DNA from: Allochromatium palmeri
GTDB lineage: Bacteria > Pseudomonadota > Gammaproteobacteria > Chromatiales > Chromatiaceae
Direction: 5' to 3'
NCBI RefSeq assembly: GCF_009720725.1
Contig: NZ_WNKT01000043.1
Span: forward strand, 1 to 34,345
DNA length: 34,345 bases
Below the pieces are notes generated by a model. It worked only from the letters and a program-made list of their open reading frames with translations, was not told the DNA's origin and ran no database searches. Positions 27,184 through 34,345 of the stretch are shown here, piece by piece; within the stretch, counting starts at the first letter, position 1, and each line of letters starts with the position of its first letter. Both the position numbers and the translations under genes were made by a program.

Positions 27184-27414
27184 CGGTTGCTCTCACGCTT
27201 GCAGAATAGAACGTAGATCCGGGACGAGGGCGCAGGATCCGAACCGCTCAGGGACCGCCGCGCCAGCGTCCATCGAATCCGATCACTCGGGTCGAGCCGG
27301 TATTGAACCATGAATTGCCAACGTTCGGGCGAGTGCCGTATCACGCCGGTTTCGTTCGAGGAGCGTTTCGGCGAGAATGCGCCGTCACCCCAAGAATCCC
27401 TGGATGCCCTTGCT

Positions 27415-27996
27415 ATGCTGTTGATGATCGACAATTACGACTCTTTCACCTACAACCTGGTGCAGTATTTCGGCGAGCTGGGCGCCGAGGTGCGGGTGGT
27501 GCGCAACGATGAGCTGACGGTCGAAGCGGCCGTGGCGCTGGCGCCTGAACGGGTGGTCATCTCGCCCGGACCCTGTACGCCGCACGAGGCCGGGATCTCG
27601 GTCGCGCTGATCGAGCGTCTGGCCGGTCAGGTGCCCATTCTCGGTGTCTGTCTCGGACATCAGTCGATCGGTCAGGCGTTCGGCGGTCAGATTATCAAAG
27701 CGCCTGAAGTCATGCATGGCAAGACCTCGCCGGTGTATCACACCGATCAGGGTGTCTTCAATGGGCTGTCCAATCCTTTCGAGGCCACGCGCTATCACTC
27801 ACTGGTGATCGAGCCCGAGACACTGCCCGAGTGTCTGGAGGTCACGGCCTGGACCCAGACCCCGGATGGTGCGCGCGAATGCATCATGGGCGTGCGTCAT
27901 CGCGCGCTGCCGATCCAGGGTGTGCAATTCCATCCCGAATCCATTCTCACCGAGCACGGCCATCGCCTGCTCCAGAACTTTCTGGAGGACCGCTGA
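27415..27996 (+). CDS. trpG: Anthranilate synthase component II (glutamine amidotransferase)
   Basis: TrpG releases ammonia from glutamine for the TrpE subunit in tryptophan synthesis; some homologues also serve aminodeoxychorismate synthase. ATG 27415 begins [19 protein letters not shown], the standard start, and gives 193 residues. The nucleophile is the Cys in [16 protein letters not shown], and the catalytic His-Glu lies in [13 protein letters not shown]. The ribosome site is weak. trpD follows after one base. No trpE is in the window; a separate trpE locus is also found in Pseudomonas. Confidence 0.95.
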   Translation: MLLMIDNYDSFTYNLVQYFGELGAEVRVVRNDELTVEAAVALAPERVVISPGPCTPHEAGISVALIERLAGQVPILGVCLGHQSIGQAFGGQIIKAPEVMHGKTSPVYHTDQGVFNGLSNPFEATRYHSLVIEPETLPECLEVTAWTQTPDGARECIMGVRHRALPIQGVQFHPESILTEHGHRLLQNFLEDR

Positions 27997-27997
27997 C

Positions 27998-29020
27998 ATG
28001 GAACTCAAGGACGCCATCGCGCGCTGCATCGAGCGCCGCGACCTCGACAGCGACGAGATGAGCGCGGTGATGCGCACCATCATGACCGGCGGGGCCACGC
28101 CGGCTCAGATCGCCGGGTTCCTGATCGCACTGCGTATGAAGGGCGAGCGCGTGCCTGAGATCGCCGCGGCGGCCTCGGTGATGCGCGAACTGGCCGCCGG
28201 GGTCGATCTCGACGGACTCGATTATACGGTCGACATCGTCGGCACCGGCGGCGACTGCTCCGGCACCTTCAATGTCTCGACGACGAGTATGTTCGTGGCG
28301 GCGGCGGCGGGCTGTCATGTCGCCAAGCACGGTAACCGCTCGGTCTCCAGCAAATCCGGGGCGGCTGATGTGCTGGAAGCGGCTGGTATCCGGCTCGATC
28401 TCAGTCCCGAGCAGGTGACCCGCTGTGTGCGCGAGGTCGGGGTCGGCTTCATGTTCGCGCCCGGCCATCACAGCGCCATGAAGCACGCCGTTGCGCCACG
28501 GCGCGAGCTGGGCGTGCGTACCATCTTCAACGTTCTGGGACCACTGACCAACCCGGCCGGCGTGCCCAATCAGGTGCTCGGCGTCTTCAGTGCCGAGCTG
28601 CTTGAACCCCTGGCGCTGGTGCTGCAACGGCTCGGCAGCCGGCATGTGCTGGTGGTCCATGCACGCGACGGACTCGACGAAATCAGCATCGCCGACAGCA
28701 CGGATGTCGCTGAACTGCGCGATGGCGAACTCCATACCTATAGCCTGCGTCCCGAGGATTTCGGGCTCCAGCGCGCGTCGCTCGACGCCATCCGGGTCGG
28801 CGGTCCGGCGGAGAGTCTGGCGTTGCTGCTGGGCGTGCTGGCCGGCGAGTCAGGCCCGGCGCGCGATATCGTGTTACTCAACGCCGGTGCCGCCATCTAT
28901 GCCGCCGGGCGCGCCGACTCGCTCGCCGAGGGCGTGACGGCGGCCGCACAGGCCATCGACAGCGGCGAGGCACAGCGGCGTCTGCAACGCCTGGCCGCGC
29001 TCACCGCGAGCTTCGACTGA
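27998..29020 (+). CDS. trpD: Anthranilate phosphoribosyltransferase
   Basis: TrpD transfers phosphoribose from PRPP to anthranilate. ATG 27998 lies one base after the trpG stop and gives 340 residues, typical for the family. The PRPP-binding [14 protein letters not shown], the [18 protein letters not shown] segment and the anthranilate-site [10 protein letters not shown] are intact, as is [10 protein letters not shown]. It is co-transcribed with trpG and trpC. Confidence 0.96.
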   Translation: MELKDAIARCIERRDLDSDEMSAVMRTIMTGGATPAQIAGFLIALRMKGERVPEIAAAASVMRELAAGVDLDGLDYTVDIVGTGGDCSGTFNVSTTSMFVAAAAGCHVAKHGNRSVSSKSGAADVLEAAGIRLDLSPEQVTRCVREVGVGFMFAPGHHSAMKHAVAPRRELGVRTIFNVLGPLTNPAGVPNQVLGVFSAELLEPLALVLQRLGSRHVLVVHARDGLDEISIADSTDVAELRDGELHTYSLRPEDFGLQRASLDAIRVGGPAESLALLLGVLAGESGPARDIVLLNAGAAIYAAGRADSLAEGVTAAAQAIDSGEAQRRLQRLAALTASFD

Positions 29021-29055
29021 TCACGATCCACACTAGCCATTGGCCACATGTAGAC

Positions 29056-29853
29056 ATGAGCGATACCCCGGATATCCTGAAGAAGATCGTCCAGCGCAAG
29101 ATCGAGGAGGTCGACGACCGGCGTGCGCGTCGATCAGAGGCCGAGCTAATGACCGCCCTGACCGATGTCGGGCCGGTGCGTGGGTTCGCAGCGGCACTCC
29201 AGACGCGGGTCGCGGCCGGCGATCCGGCGGTGATCGCCGAGGTCAAGAAGGCCAGCCCCAGCAAGGGCGTGTTACGCGCCGACTTTCATCCCGCCGAGAT
29301 CGCGGCGAGCTATGAACGCGGTGGTGCCGCCTGTCTCTCGGTGCTCACCGATGTGGACTTCTTTCAGGGGAGCGACGTCTATCTCCAGCACGCGCGCGCG
29401 GCCTGTGCGCTGCCGGTCATCCGCAAGGATTTCATCATCGATCCCTATCAGGTGCGCGAGGCGCGGCTGATCGGCGCTGACGCCATCCTGTTGATCGCAG
29501 CCTGTCTGTCCGATGCGCAACTGAGCGAGCTGAATGCACTAGCCCGGGAGCTGGACCTGGATGTGCTGATCGAGGTGCATGACGCCGGGGAGCTGGAGCG
29601 GGCGCTGGCGGTGCCCGGACGGTTGATCGGCATCAACAACCGCAATCTGCGTACCTTCGAGGTGACGCTGGACACCACGCTCGGCCTGCTGGGATCGATT
29701 CCCGCTGAACGTCTGCTGGTCACCGAGAGCGGTATCCTGAACCGCGATGACGTGGCACGGATGCGTGCTCAGGGCGTCCATGCCTTCCTGGTCGGCGAAG
29801 CCTTCATGCGCGCGCCCGATCCGGGCGTCGAGCTGGCGCGGCTGTTTTTCTAA
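29056..29853 (+). CDS. trpC: Indole-3-glycerol phosphate synthase
   Basis: TrpC closes the indole ring from carboxyphenylaminodeoxyribulose phosphate in a TIM barrel. The 265-residue protein carries [16 protein letters not shown] with the catalytic Lys, the KDFIIDPYQ segment with the general acid Lys, [11 protein letters not shown], and VTESGI near the end for phosphate binding. It is not fused to TrpF, unlike the E. coli enzyme. It lies 35 bases after trpD, and its stop is six bases from the convergent regulator gene. Confidence 0.96.
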   Translation: MSDTPDILKKIVQRKIEEVDDRRARRSEAELMTALTDVGPVRGFAAALQTRVAAGDPAVIAEVKKASPSKGVLRADFHPAEIAASYERGGAACLSVLTDVDFFQGSDVYLQHARAACALPVIRKDFIIDPYQVREARLIGADAILLIAACLSDAQLSELNALARELDLDVLIEVHDAGELERALAVPGRLIGINNRNLRTFEVTLDTTLGLLGSIPAERLLVTESGILNRDDVARMRAQGVHAFLVGEAFMRAPDPGVELARLFF

Positions 29854-29859
29854 ACAGCC
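29840..29859. terminator. Shared hairpin between trpC and vfr stops
   Basis: GGCTGTTT (29840-29847) and AAACAGCC (29852-29859) form a perfect 8-bp stem with loop TTCT. The stem overlaps the trpC stop codon and ends exactly where the convergent regulator gene stops. A symmetric hairpin at a convergent junction could slow polymerase from both sides; no T-tract follows. Confidence 0.45.
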
Positions 29860-30516
29860 TCAGCGCGTGCCATAGACCACGATCGTCTTGCCCTTGACGC
29901 TCAACAGACCCTGTTCCTCCAGGTTCTTGATCACCCGCCCGGCCATCTCGCGCGAGCAGCCGACGATGCGCCCGAGTTCCTGGCGCGTGACCCGGATCTG
30001 CATGCCGTCCGGGTGCGTCATGGCATCGGGTTGCTTGCAGAGATCGAGCAGGGTGCCGGCGATGCGCCCCGTGACGTCGAGAAAAGCCAGATGCCCGACC
30101 TTGCGGCTGGTGATCTGGAGCCGCATCGCGAGCTGCCCGCCGAGGCTATAGAGAAAATCCTTAGCCACCTCGGCCAGGTCTTCTTCGAGCAGCCGGTCGA
30201 GGCGCTGATAGCTGATCTCAGCCACCTTGCACTTGGTGCGGGTGCGCACGATGACGCTGCGCGTGTTCTGCGGGACGAACAGCCCCATTTCGCCGATGAA
30301 CTCGCCCTTGTTGATATAGGCCAGCATCAGTTCGCGGCGCTCTTCCTCATCGAACATCAGGGCCGAGACCGAGCCTTCGATGAGATAGTAGAGGCTTTCG
30401 GCGGTCTGTCCCTGGCGGATGAAGTCGACGTTCTTGTCATAACTTTTGGTATGGCAGTGCGCTAGAAAGGGCTTCAGCCACCGTGGTTCGTCCTGCGGTG
30501 CTTTCTGAATGCTCAT
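29860..30516 (-). CDS. vfr: Vfr/CRP-family cAMP-dependent transcription regulator
   Basis: The 218-residue protein closely follows Vfr and CRP. The phosphate-binding cassette has FIGEMGLF with the ribose-binding Glu and TRSVIVR with the Arg-Ser pair. The C-helix has [16 protein letters not shown] with the Thr-Ser that contact adenine, so cAMP binding is likely. The C-terminal helix-turn-helix is [19 protein letters not shown], matching Vfr almost exactly, and the protein ends [10 protein letters not shown]. In P. aeruginosa Vfr links cAMP from the Pil-Chp system to virulence and twitching genes, so its presence beside a pil-chp locus is functionally coherent. The trpGDC-vfr-osmC order is that of Pseudomonas. 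Confidence 0.93.
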   Translation of the reverse strand: MSIQKAPQDEPRWLKPFLAHCHTKSYDKNVDFIRQGQTAESLYYLIEGSVSALMFDEEERRELMLAYINKGEFIGEMGLFVPQNTRSVIVRTRTKCKVAEISYQRLDRLLEEDLAEVAKDFLYSLGGQLAMRLQITSRKVGHLAFLDVTGRIAGTLLDLCKQPDAMTHPDGMQIRVTRQELGRIVGCSREMAGRVIKNLEEQGLLSVKGKTIVVYGTR

Positions 30517-30552
30517 CGCTCGACCTGTGCGTGGGGGGCGGAACTGGACTCG

Positions 30553-30581
30553 ATTCTAGGCAGGCTTGAGGGGCTTGTCGA
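30553..30581 (-). promoter_or_regulatory. Sigma70-type promoter of the vfr-like gene
   Basis: On the minus strand, TCGACA (30576-30581) and TAGAAT (30553-30558) are separated by exactly 17 bases, each with one mismatch to consensus. The -10 box ends 37 bases before the vfr start. The region also contains the upstream part of the divergent osmC-like gene. Confidence 0.65.
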
Positions 30582-30661
30582 ACTTAGGCTGGCCTGCGGC
30601 ACCGCCCGCGTGGACGATCGAAGCGAACCGGATAACAACCAACCGCCATGAGAGGTGCAAT

Positions 30662-31081
30662 ATGAAAGCACGGGTGAAATGGATCGATGGAGTCGCCATG
30701 CTGGGCGAATCCGGCTCGGGGCATGGGGTGGTGATGGATGGCCCGCCCGAACTGGGCGGACGCAACGTCGGTGTGCGGCCGATGGAGATGCTGTTGCTCG
30801 GCATGGGCGGCTGCACTCAGTTCGATGTGCTCATGATCCTGCGCAAGGGGCGCCAGGACGTCACCGACTGCGTGCTGGAGCTGGACGCCGAGCGCGCCGA
30901 ACAGGATCCCAAGGTTTTCACCCGCATTCACGCCCATTTCATCGTCACCGGGCGCGGACTCGATCCCAAGCGGGTCGAGCAGGCAATCCGCCTGAGCGCC
31001 GAAAAATACTGCTCGGCCTCGATCATGCTCGGCGCCACGGCGGCCATCACGCATGACTTCGAGATCCGAGAGGCGGTCTGA
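30662..31081 (+). CDS. OsmC/Ohr-superfamily protein
   Basis: The 139-residue protein is of the OsmC superfamily, which includes thiol-dependent peroxidases for organic hydroperoxides. ATG 30662 is preceded by GAGGTG five bases away; upstream codons in frame do not resemble the family. The two conserved cysteines are in LLLGMGGCTQFDVLMIL and AEKYCSASIML, the positions of the peroxidatic and resolving Cys. It resembles the YhfA-like branch encoded beside crp or vfr in many gammaproteobacteria, which makes a catalytic role less certain than for OsmC itself. Confidence 0.9.
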   Translation: MKARVKWIDGVAMLGESGSGHGVVMDGPPELGGRNVGVRPMEMLLLGMGGCTQFDVLMILRKGRQDVTDCVLELDAERAEQDPKVFTRIHAHFIVTGRGLDPKRVEQAIRLSAEKYCSASIMLGATAAITHDFEIREAV

Positions 31082-31169
31082 CAAACGCACTCCTGATGAA
31101 GAAACCGAAAGAGACTTGAGCAAGCGGAGCCGGATGCGGGAATTTCGCCTGTCCGGATCTGTGGGTACT

Positions 31170-31763
31170 TGGTTGGACTTTGGACAAAAACAGGCTCCTT
31201 GTCCGCGCATCAACAGGTCGCTCCAGCGTGAGGCGAATGACCCGTCCGGAGGCGGTCTGATCAAGCCATTCAGCGCTCTGCGAGGGACTCCCCCAGGTCT
31301 CGGGGTCGGCCAGGCGAAAAGGCGCGCCATACCAGGTCGGATGCCCGCACGCCAAGGCGCTCGCCGGCGCGGGGCGATAGTAGACGCGGTTGCTGGCGCT
31401 GCGGGCGATCACGACATGATTGGAGAAGGCGCTGAGCGTATGCAGATACGCCGCATGGCTGTAGTCGGAGTCGGCCACCTGCACGCTCAACGCCGCCCCA
31501 TAGGGCTGGGCGGGATCGGCCAGCACGGCGGCCATCTGCGCGGCGGCCACTGCGGTGGCGGTGGTATCGCTAGCCACGCGCTGCGCCTGGAGCGGTACGA
31601 CCCACGGGGGATCGAGGCGGGAGCGTTCCGGCAACGCCGCCACCACCGAAGAGCGATGCCCAACAGCAATCGGTTTATTGCCCGGAGCCGGATTGGGCTG
31701 GTAGACCACTCCACGATCGGCCAAGGTCGCGGCGAACGGGCGTGGATTCGGCGTGGTGTCCAC
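31170..31763 (-). pseudogene. Truncated, frameshifted DDE-type transposase remnant
   Basis: The minus-strand translation resembles a bacterial transposase family that I recall as NF041680-like, with the segments TLADRGVVYQPNPAPGNKPI, PPWVVPLQAQRVASD, GHPTWYGAPFRLADPETWG and GRVIRLTLE. The frame then fails: the expected W-x-D-L-L-M-R-G motif occurs in the next frame as RWSDLLMRGQ, so there is a frameshift near 31220-31240. The N-terminal third and the C-terminus are missing. It is a dead relic next to osmC; its family name is from memory and should be checked. Confidence 0.7.
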
Positions 31764-31815
31764 CCCAACAGCCGGCCTTGATCATCGCTTGATCCAAGGC
31801 TGAGCTTTTTGGTCG

Positions 31816-32199
31816 GTGATTGTCATGTGCAGGGAGTGGCAGGAGCACCTGGAGGGCATACCCTTGGGGGTGCGAACCAACCGAGGGGAAACGCCGGTGC
31901 CCGATACTCCTGCCGAATCGGACTGTAGTGCATGTGAACCGACGAAGCCAAGGCATTCGCGCCTGCGCGGCGTCGAGCCGTTCAGCGCGGTGGCGAACGC
32001 GCTGGAGGATGGGGTCTCTCAGCGTTGCGCGGCAACCCGCGCGGGCGTTGCGCGAGGCACCCTGCGCTATTGGGAGCGCCGCCGAGTGCACGCCGCGCCG
32101 CCAGAGTCCGCGCTGGCCGTGTTCATGGAGACGCCTGAAGGGGTACGTTGGCTGCGCCAGATGGTCGTCGCCGGGCTGGTCCAACGTCCAATTCCTTAG
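31816..32199 (+). pseudogene. N-terminal fragment of a helix-turn-helix transposase-like gene (DUF6399-like)
   Basis: The 127-codon frame begins VMCREWQEHLEGIPL and contains a helix-turn-helix-like part, EDGVSQRCAATRAGVARGTL followed by RYWERRR, then ALAVFMETPEGVRWLRQMVV. This order recalls the N-terminus of large transposase-like proteins with a DUF6399 domain, which usually continue for several hundred residues. Here a stop follows immediately and the sequence turns AT-rich. It is probably a fragment left by deletion or insertion. The relation to the adjacent minus-strand remnant is unclear; they are on opposite strands and 50 bases apart. Confidence 0.55.
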
Positions 32200-32357
32200 G
32201 TAATTTAACTGACGCCGATTTTCAGGCAGAAAATGTAAAACAAGGGCTAATATTACGCAGCGCCCTGAGACTCTACTTTATGAAATCAACAAGTTGGCTT
32301 AGCGTTTACAGCTCGCAAGTGATTGATTTTATAAGACAGCTGCGTAACATCAGATAA

Positions 32358-32542
32358 GGGAGGGTTAACTCCAGCCATTTTAAAGTGTATAAAAAAACAT
32401 TTAAGATCAAATGGTTAAAAGATCAGGTGATCCTGGCAATCTTCAAACCCTGCGATCTCGCGCAAGCACTTTGAAGCAAAATTAGGGTTTTACAAGCGGA
32501 CACATTTCGCCACCTTAAAAGGGCTGGGGTTAACTCACTCCC
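32358..32542. mobile_element. MITE-like element with about 30-bp terminal inverted repeats
   Basis: The left arm (32358-32387) and the reverse complement of the right arm (32542-32511) both begin GGGAG, share TTAAC and then YCCAGCCMTTTTAARGTG. About 26 positions match, with three mismatches and a two-base length difference near the tip. The 185-bp interior has no transposase and is AT-rich. Size, non-coding interior and long imperfect terminal repeats fit a miniature inverted-repeat element. I find no clear target duplication: the flanks are ...AGATAA and ATCCTG.... The right end is 34 bases from the start codon of the repeat protein. Confidence 0.65.
32365..32393 (+). promoter_or_regulatory. 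Candidate promoter in the left arm of the MITE-like element
   Basis: TTAACT (32365-32370) and TATAAA (32388-32393) are 17 bases apart and point toward the repeat-protein gene. The -35-like box is inside the left inverted repeat. An alternative pair, TTTACA (32305-32310) and TATAAG (32330-32335), lies upstream with a less favourable 19-base spacing. Confidence 0.35.
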
Positions 32543-32576
32543 ATCCTGAAAGAATGAATTTCTCACGGAGGAACGG

Positions 32577-34345
32577 ATGAACGAGCGTATTTCTACTTTC
32601 CCAAATCTCTCATGGCTGCTTGCCAGACTTGTGCCGATATCATTTCTTTGGGGCGTTTCAATAGCAGGCGCCGCTGCGTTGAATATATCGCTCGAGGTTG
32701 GTCCTGACCCCGTCCAGCCCCTAGGCCGAGTCACGCAGGTGCTGACGATTCGCAACAACAGCGGAGTTGCTCAGACGGGTGCGGTCGCCATCTCGCGGCT
32801 TCCACATGAAGTGTGGAATGTGAGCGGATCGATCAACGTGGAGGGCAACGGCACGTGCCCCGGAGTCGATTGCGGCGCGGGCGAGCCCGTGAGCTGGGCG
32901 CTTGGGACGCTTGAGCCTGGCGAAGTGCGTCAGCTTGGGTTGAGCTACCTGATTGTGCGGGATGTCGCGGATGGCAGCCTGATCGCCCAATCGGCTTCGG
33001 TCCAATTCGACGGTGGGGTGGCAACGGCCAGCTCGGATGTCTTGGTAGAGAGCGCTCCGTTGCAACTCGGGCTGACGCCGTTGCCGGATCCGGTGCGCAT
33101 TGGCGATATGCTCGATTACCGCGTGAGCTACGGCAACACGACAGGAAACGATGTTACGGATGGTCGGTTACGGGCCCGCATCCCAGCGGATACCACACTG
33201 TTTTGGGCGAGTAACGACGGTCAGCAGGTGGGCGATTGGGTCGAGTGGCTGATCGAGGCTCTCCCTGATGGGGGGAGCGGCAGTCGGCAATATATAGTCC
33301 AAGTTGATGGTGCAGCCCGCTTGATCACGGCCGACGCGACGCTTGAGAGCGATGCGAGCGAGAAGACCGCACTCGCTCAGGCTGTCAGCTCAGTACAAAA
33401 GACGGTTGCCGTGAATATATCGCTCGAGGTCGGTCCTGACCCCGTTCGGCCCCTAGGCCGAGTCACGCAGGTGCTGACGGTTCGCAACAACAGCGGAGTT
33501 GCTCAGACGGGTGCGGTCGCCATCTCGCGGCTTCCACATGAAGTGTGGAATGTGAACGGGTCGATCCGAGTAGAGGGCAACGGCACGTGCCCCGGAGTCG
33601 ATTGCGGCGCGGGTGAGCCCGTGAGCTGGGCGCTCGGGACGCTTGAGCCTGGCGAAGTGCGTCAGCTTGGGTTGAGCTACCTGATTGTGCGGGATGTCGC
33701 GGATGGCAGCCTGATCGCCCAATCGGCTTCGGTCCAATTCGACGGTGGGGTGGCAACGGCCAGCTCGGATGTCTTGGTAGAGAGCGCTCCGTTGCAACTC
33801 GGGCTGACGCCGTTGCCGGATCCGGTGCGCATTGGCGATATGCTCGATTACCGCGTGAGCTACGGCAACACGACAGGAAACGATGTTACGGATGGTCGGT
33901 TACGGGCCCGCATCCCAGCGGATACCACACTGTTTTGGGCGAGTAACGACGGTCAGCAGGTGGGCGATTGGGTCGAGTGGCTGATCGAGGCTCTCCCTGA
34001 TGGGGGGAGCGGCAGTCGGCAATATATAGTCCAAGTTGATGGTGCAGCCCGCTTGATCACGGCCGACGCGACGCTTGAGAGCGATGCGAGCGAGAAGACC
34101 GCACTCGCTCAGGCTGTCAGCTCAGTACAAGAGACGGTTGCCGTGAATATATCGCTCGAGGTTGGTCCTGACCCCGTTCGGCCCCTAGGCCGAGTCACGC
34201 AGGTGCTGACGGTTCGCAACAACAGCGGAGTTGCTCAGACGGGTGCGGTCGCCATCTCGCGGCTTCCACATGAAGTGTGGAATGTGAACGGGTCGATCCG
34301 AGTAGAGGGCAACGGCACGTGCCCCGGAGTCGATTGCGGCGCGGG
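32577..34345 (+). CDS. Exported repeat protein with DUF11/Ig-like modules (partial, open at window end)
   Basis: ATG 32577 follows GGAGG at five bases. A signal peptide is visible, with hydrophobic residues up to VSIAGAAA-LNISL near residue 34. The remainder is a tandem array of 244-residue units with no stop before the window end. Each unit divides into two halves of about 122 residues, both resembling DUF11/Ig-like beta-sandwich domains: VGPDPVQPLGRVTQVLTIRN with CPGVDC and SWALGTLEPGEV in the first, and LPDPVRIGDMLDYRVSYGNT with ARIPADTTLFWASN in the second. The CPGVDC pair may form a disulfide. No anchor or export motif is seen because the C-terminus is missing. A large surface or secreted adhesin is the likely role, by inference. 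Confidence 0.85.
   Translation, partial: MNERISTFPNLSWLLARLVPISFLWGVSIAGAAALNISLEVGPDPVQPLGRVTQVLTIRNNSGVAQTGAVAISRLPHEVWNVSGSINVEGNGTCPGVDCGAGEPVSWALGTLEPGEVRQLGLSYLIVRDVADGSLIAQSASVQFDGGVATASSDVLVESAPLQLGLTPLPDPVRIGDMLDYRVSYGNTTGNDVTDGRLRARIPADTTLFWASNDGQQVGDWVEWLIEALPDGGSGSRQYIVQVDGAARLITADATLESDASEKTALAQAVSSVQKTVAVNISLEVGPDPVRPLGRVTQVLTVRNNSGVAQTGAVAISRLPHEVWNVNGSIRVEGNGTCPGVDCGAGEPVSWALGTLEPGEVRQLGLSYLIVRDVADGSLIAQSASVQFDGGVATASSDVLVESAPLQLGLTPLPDPVRIGDMLDYRVSYGNTTGNDVTDGRLRARIPADTTLFWASNDGQQVGDWVEWLIEALPDGGSGSRQYIVQVDGAARLITADATLESDASEKTALAQAVSSVQETVAVNISLEVGPDPVRPLGRVTQVLTVRNNSGVAQTGAVAISRLPHEVWNVNGSIRVEGNGTCPGVDCGA
32682..34345 (+). repeat. Tandem 732-bp coding repeats (two full units and one partial)
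   Basis: Units begin at 32682, 33414 and 34146 with an exact period of 732 bp. Units 1 and 2 differ at about 13 positions, nearly all in the first 250 bases, and are otherwise identical. The visible 200 bases of unit 3 match unit 2 except for one base. The array continues past the window, and such a repeat is a common point for assemblies to break. Confidence 0.95.

Larger units (their letters stand above)
32200..32576. other. AT-rich gene-free stretch upstream of the repeat protein
   Basis: Base composition drops well below that of the rest of the window. No coding sequence is convincing; a plus-strand frame of 69 codons at 32148-32357 has no family features. It contains the MITE-like element, candidate promoter boxes and the palindrome GATCAGGTGATC (32421-32432). 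Confidence 0.7.

Noticed and set aside
31675-32184. 169-codon minus-strand frame upstream of the transposase relic
   Set aside because: I considered it as the missing N-terminus of the relic, but it shows no family motifs and is antisense to the helix-turn-helix fragment.
32421-32432. GATCAGGTGATC as a regulator site
   Set aside because: It is a short imperfect palindrome inside the MITE-like element; nothing links it to a known regulator.
32423-32758. 111-codon minus-strand frame near the repeat-protein start
   Set aside because: It is antisense to the signal peptide and first repeat of the exported protein and has no independent support.
33453-33797. Minus-strand frames repeated at 32721-33065 and 33453-33797
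   Set aside because: They are identical shadows created by the 732-bp tandem repeat, not separate genes.
32577-34345. CRISPR or satellite explanation for the repeats
   Set aside because: The 732-bp period, open reading frame and signal peptide show protein-coding repeats; there are no short repeats with unique spacers anywhere in the window.

Overview
The window is GC-rich (low to mid 60s % by eye) and reads as a gammaproteobacterial chromosome segment. The gene content and order recall Pseudomonas, but the proteins and several neighbours suggest Chromatiales, possibly a purple sulfur bacterium of the Chromatiaceae. That placement is inference from protein resemblance; no rRNA or photosynthesis gene is present to fix it. 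Because both ends fall in repeat-like sequence, the window may be a whole draft contig.

Layout. 1-7094 (minus): type IV pilus chemosensory operon pilG-pilH-pilI-pilJ-chpA, with chpA open at the window edge. The last 110 bases are AT-rich and look foreign. 7328-14414 (plus): gshB, a degenerate ApbE-like lipoprotein, a tonB3-like gene, algH/yqgE, ruvX/yqgF, pyrR, pyrB and a zinc-site-deficient pyrC'. This matches the P. aeruginosa block that joins the pil-chp operon to the pyrimidine genes, apart from the ApbE-like insertion and the missing pilK. 14487-16283 (plus): membrane sensor histidine kinase. 16350-16634 (minus): small exported Cys-rich protein. 16927-22315 (minus): a NYN nuclease/cold-shock fusion followed by pilB, pilC, pilD and coaE, the pilus assembly motor and prepilin peptidase. 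22527-27183 (minus): a CNMP/CBS/DUF294 protein, a DnaQ-like exonuclease and acs, closed by a strong hairpin. 27415-29853 (plus): trpG-trpD-trpC. 29860-30516 (minus): a Vfr/CRP regulator with a clear sigma70-type promoter, divergent from an OsmC-family gene (30662-31081), again as in Pseudomonas.

From 31.1 kb the window becomes accessory. It holds a frameshifted transposase remnant, an N-terminal fragment of a second transposase-like gene, and an AT-rich stretch containing a 185-bp element with about 30-bp terminal inverted repeats (MITE-like). Directly behind that element starts an exported protein built of near-identical 732-bp (244-residue) tandem repeats that run off the end.

Functional links. 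Three blocks bear on type IV pili and surface behaviour: the Chp signalling genes, pilBCD, and the Vfr/TonB3 homologues, which in P. aeruginosa affect twitching. The most unusual items are the NYN-cold-shock fusion at the head of pilBCD, the ApbE-like protein that has lost its metal-site residues, the possible insertion that cuts chpA, and the MITE-fronted repeat protein.
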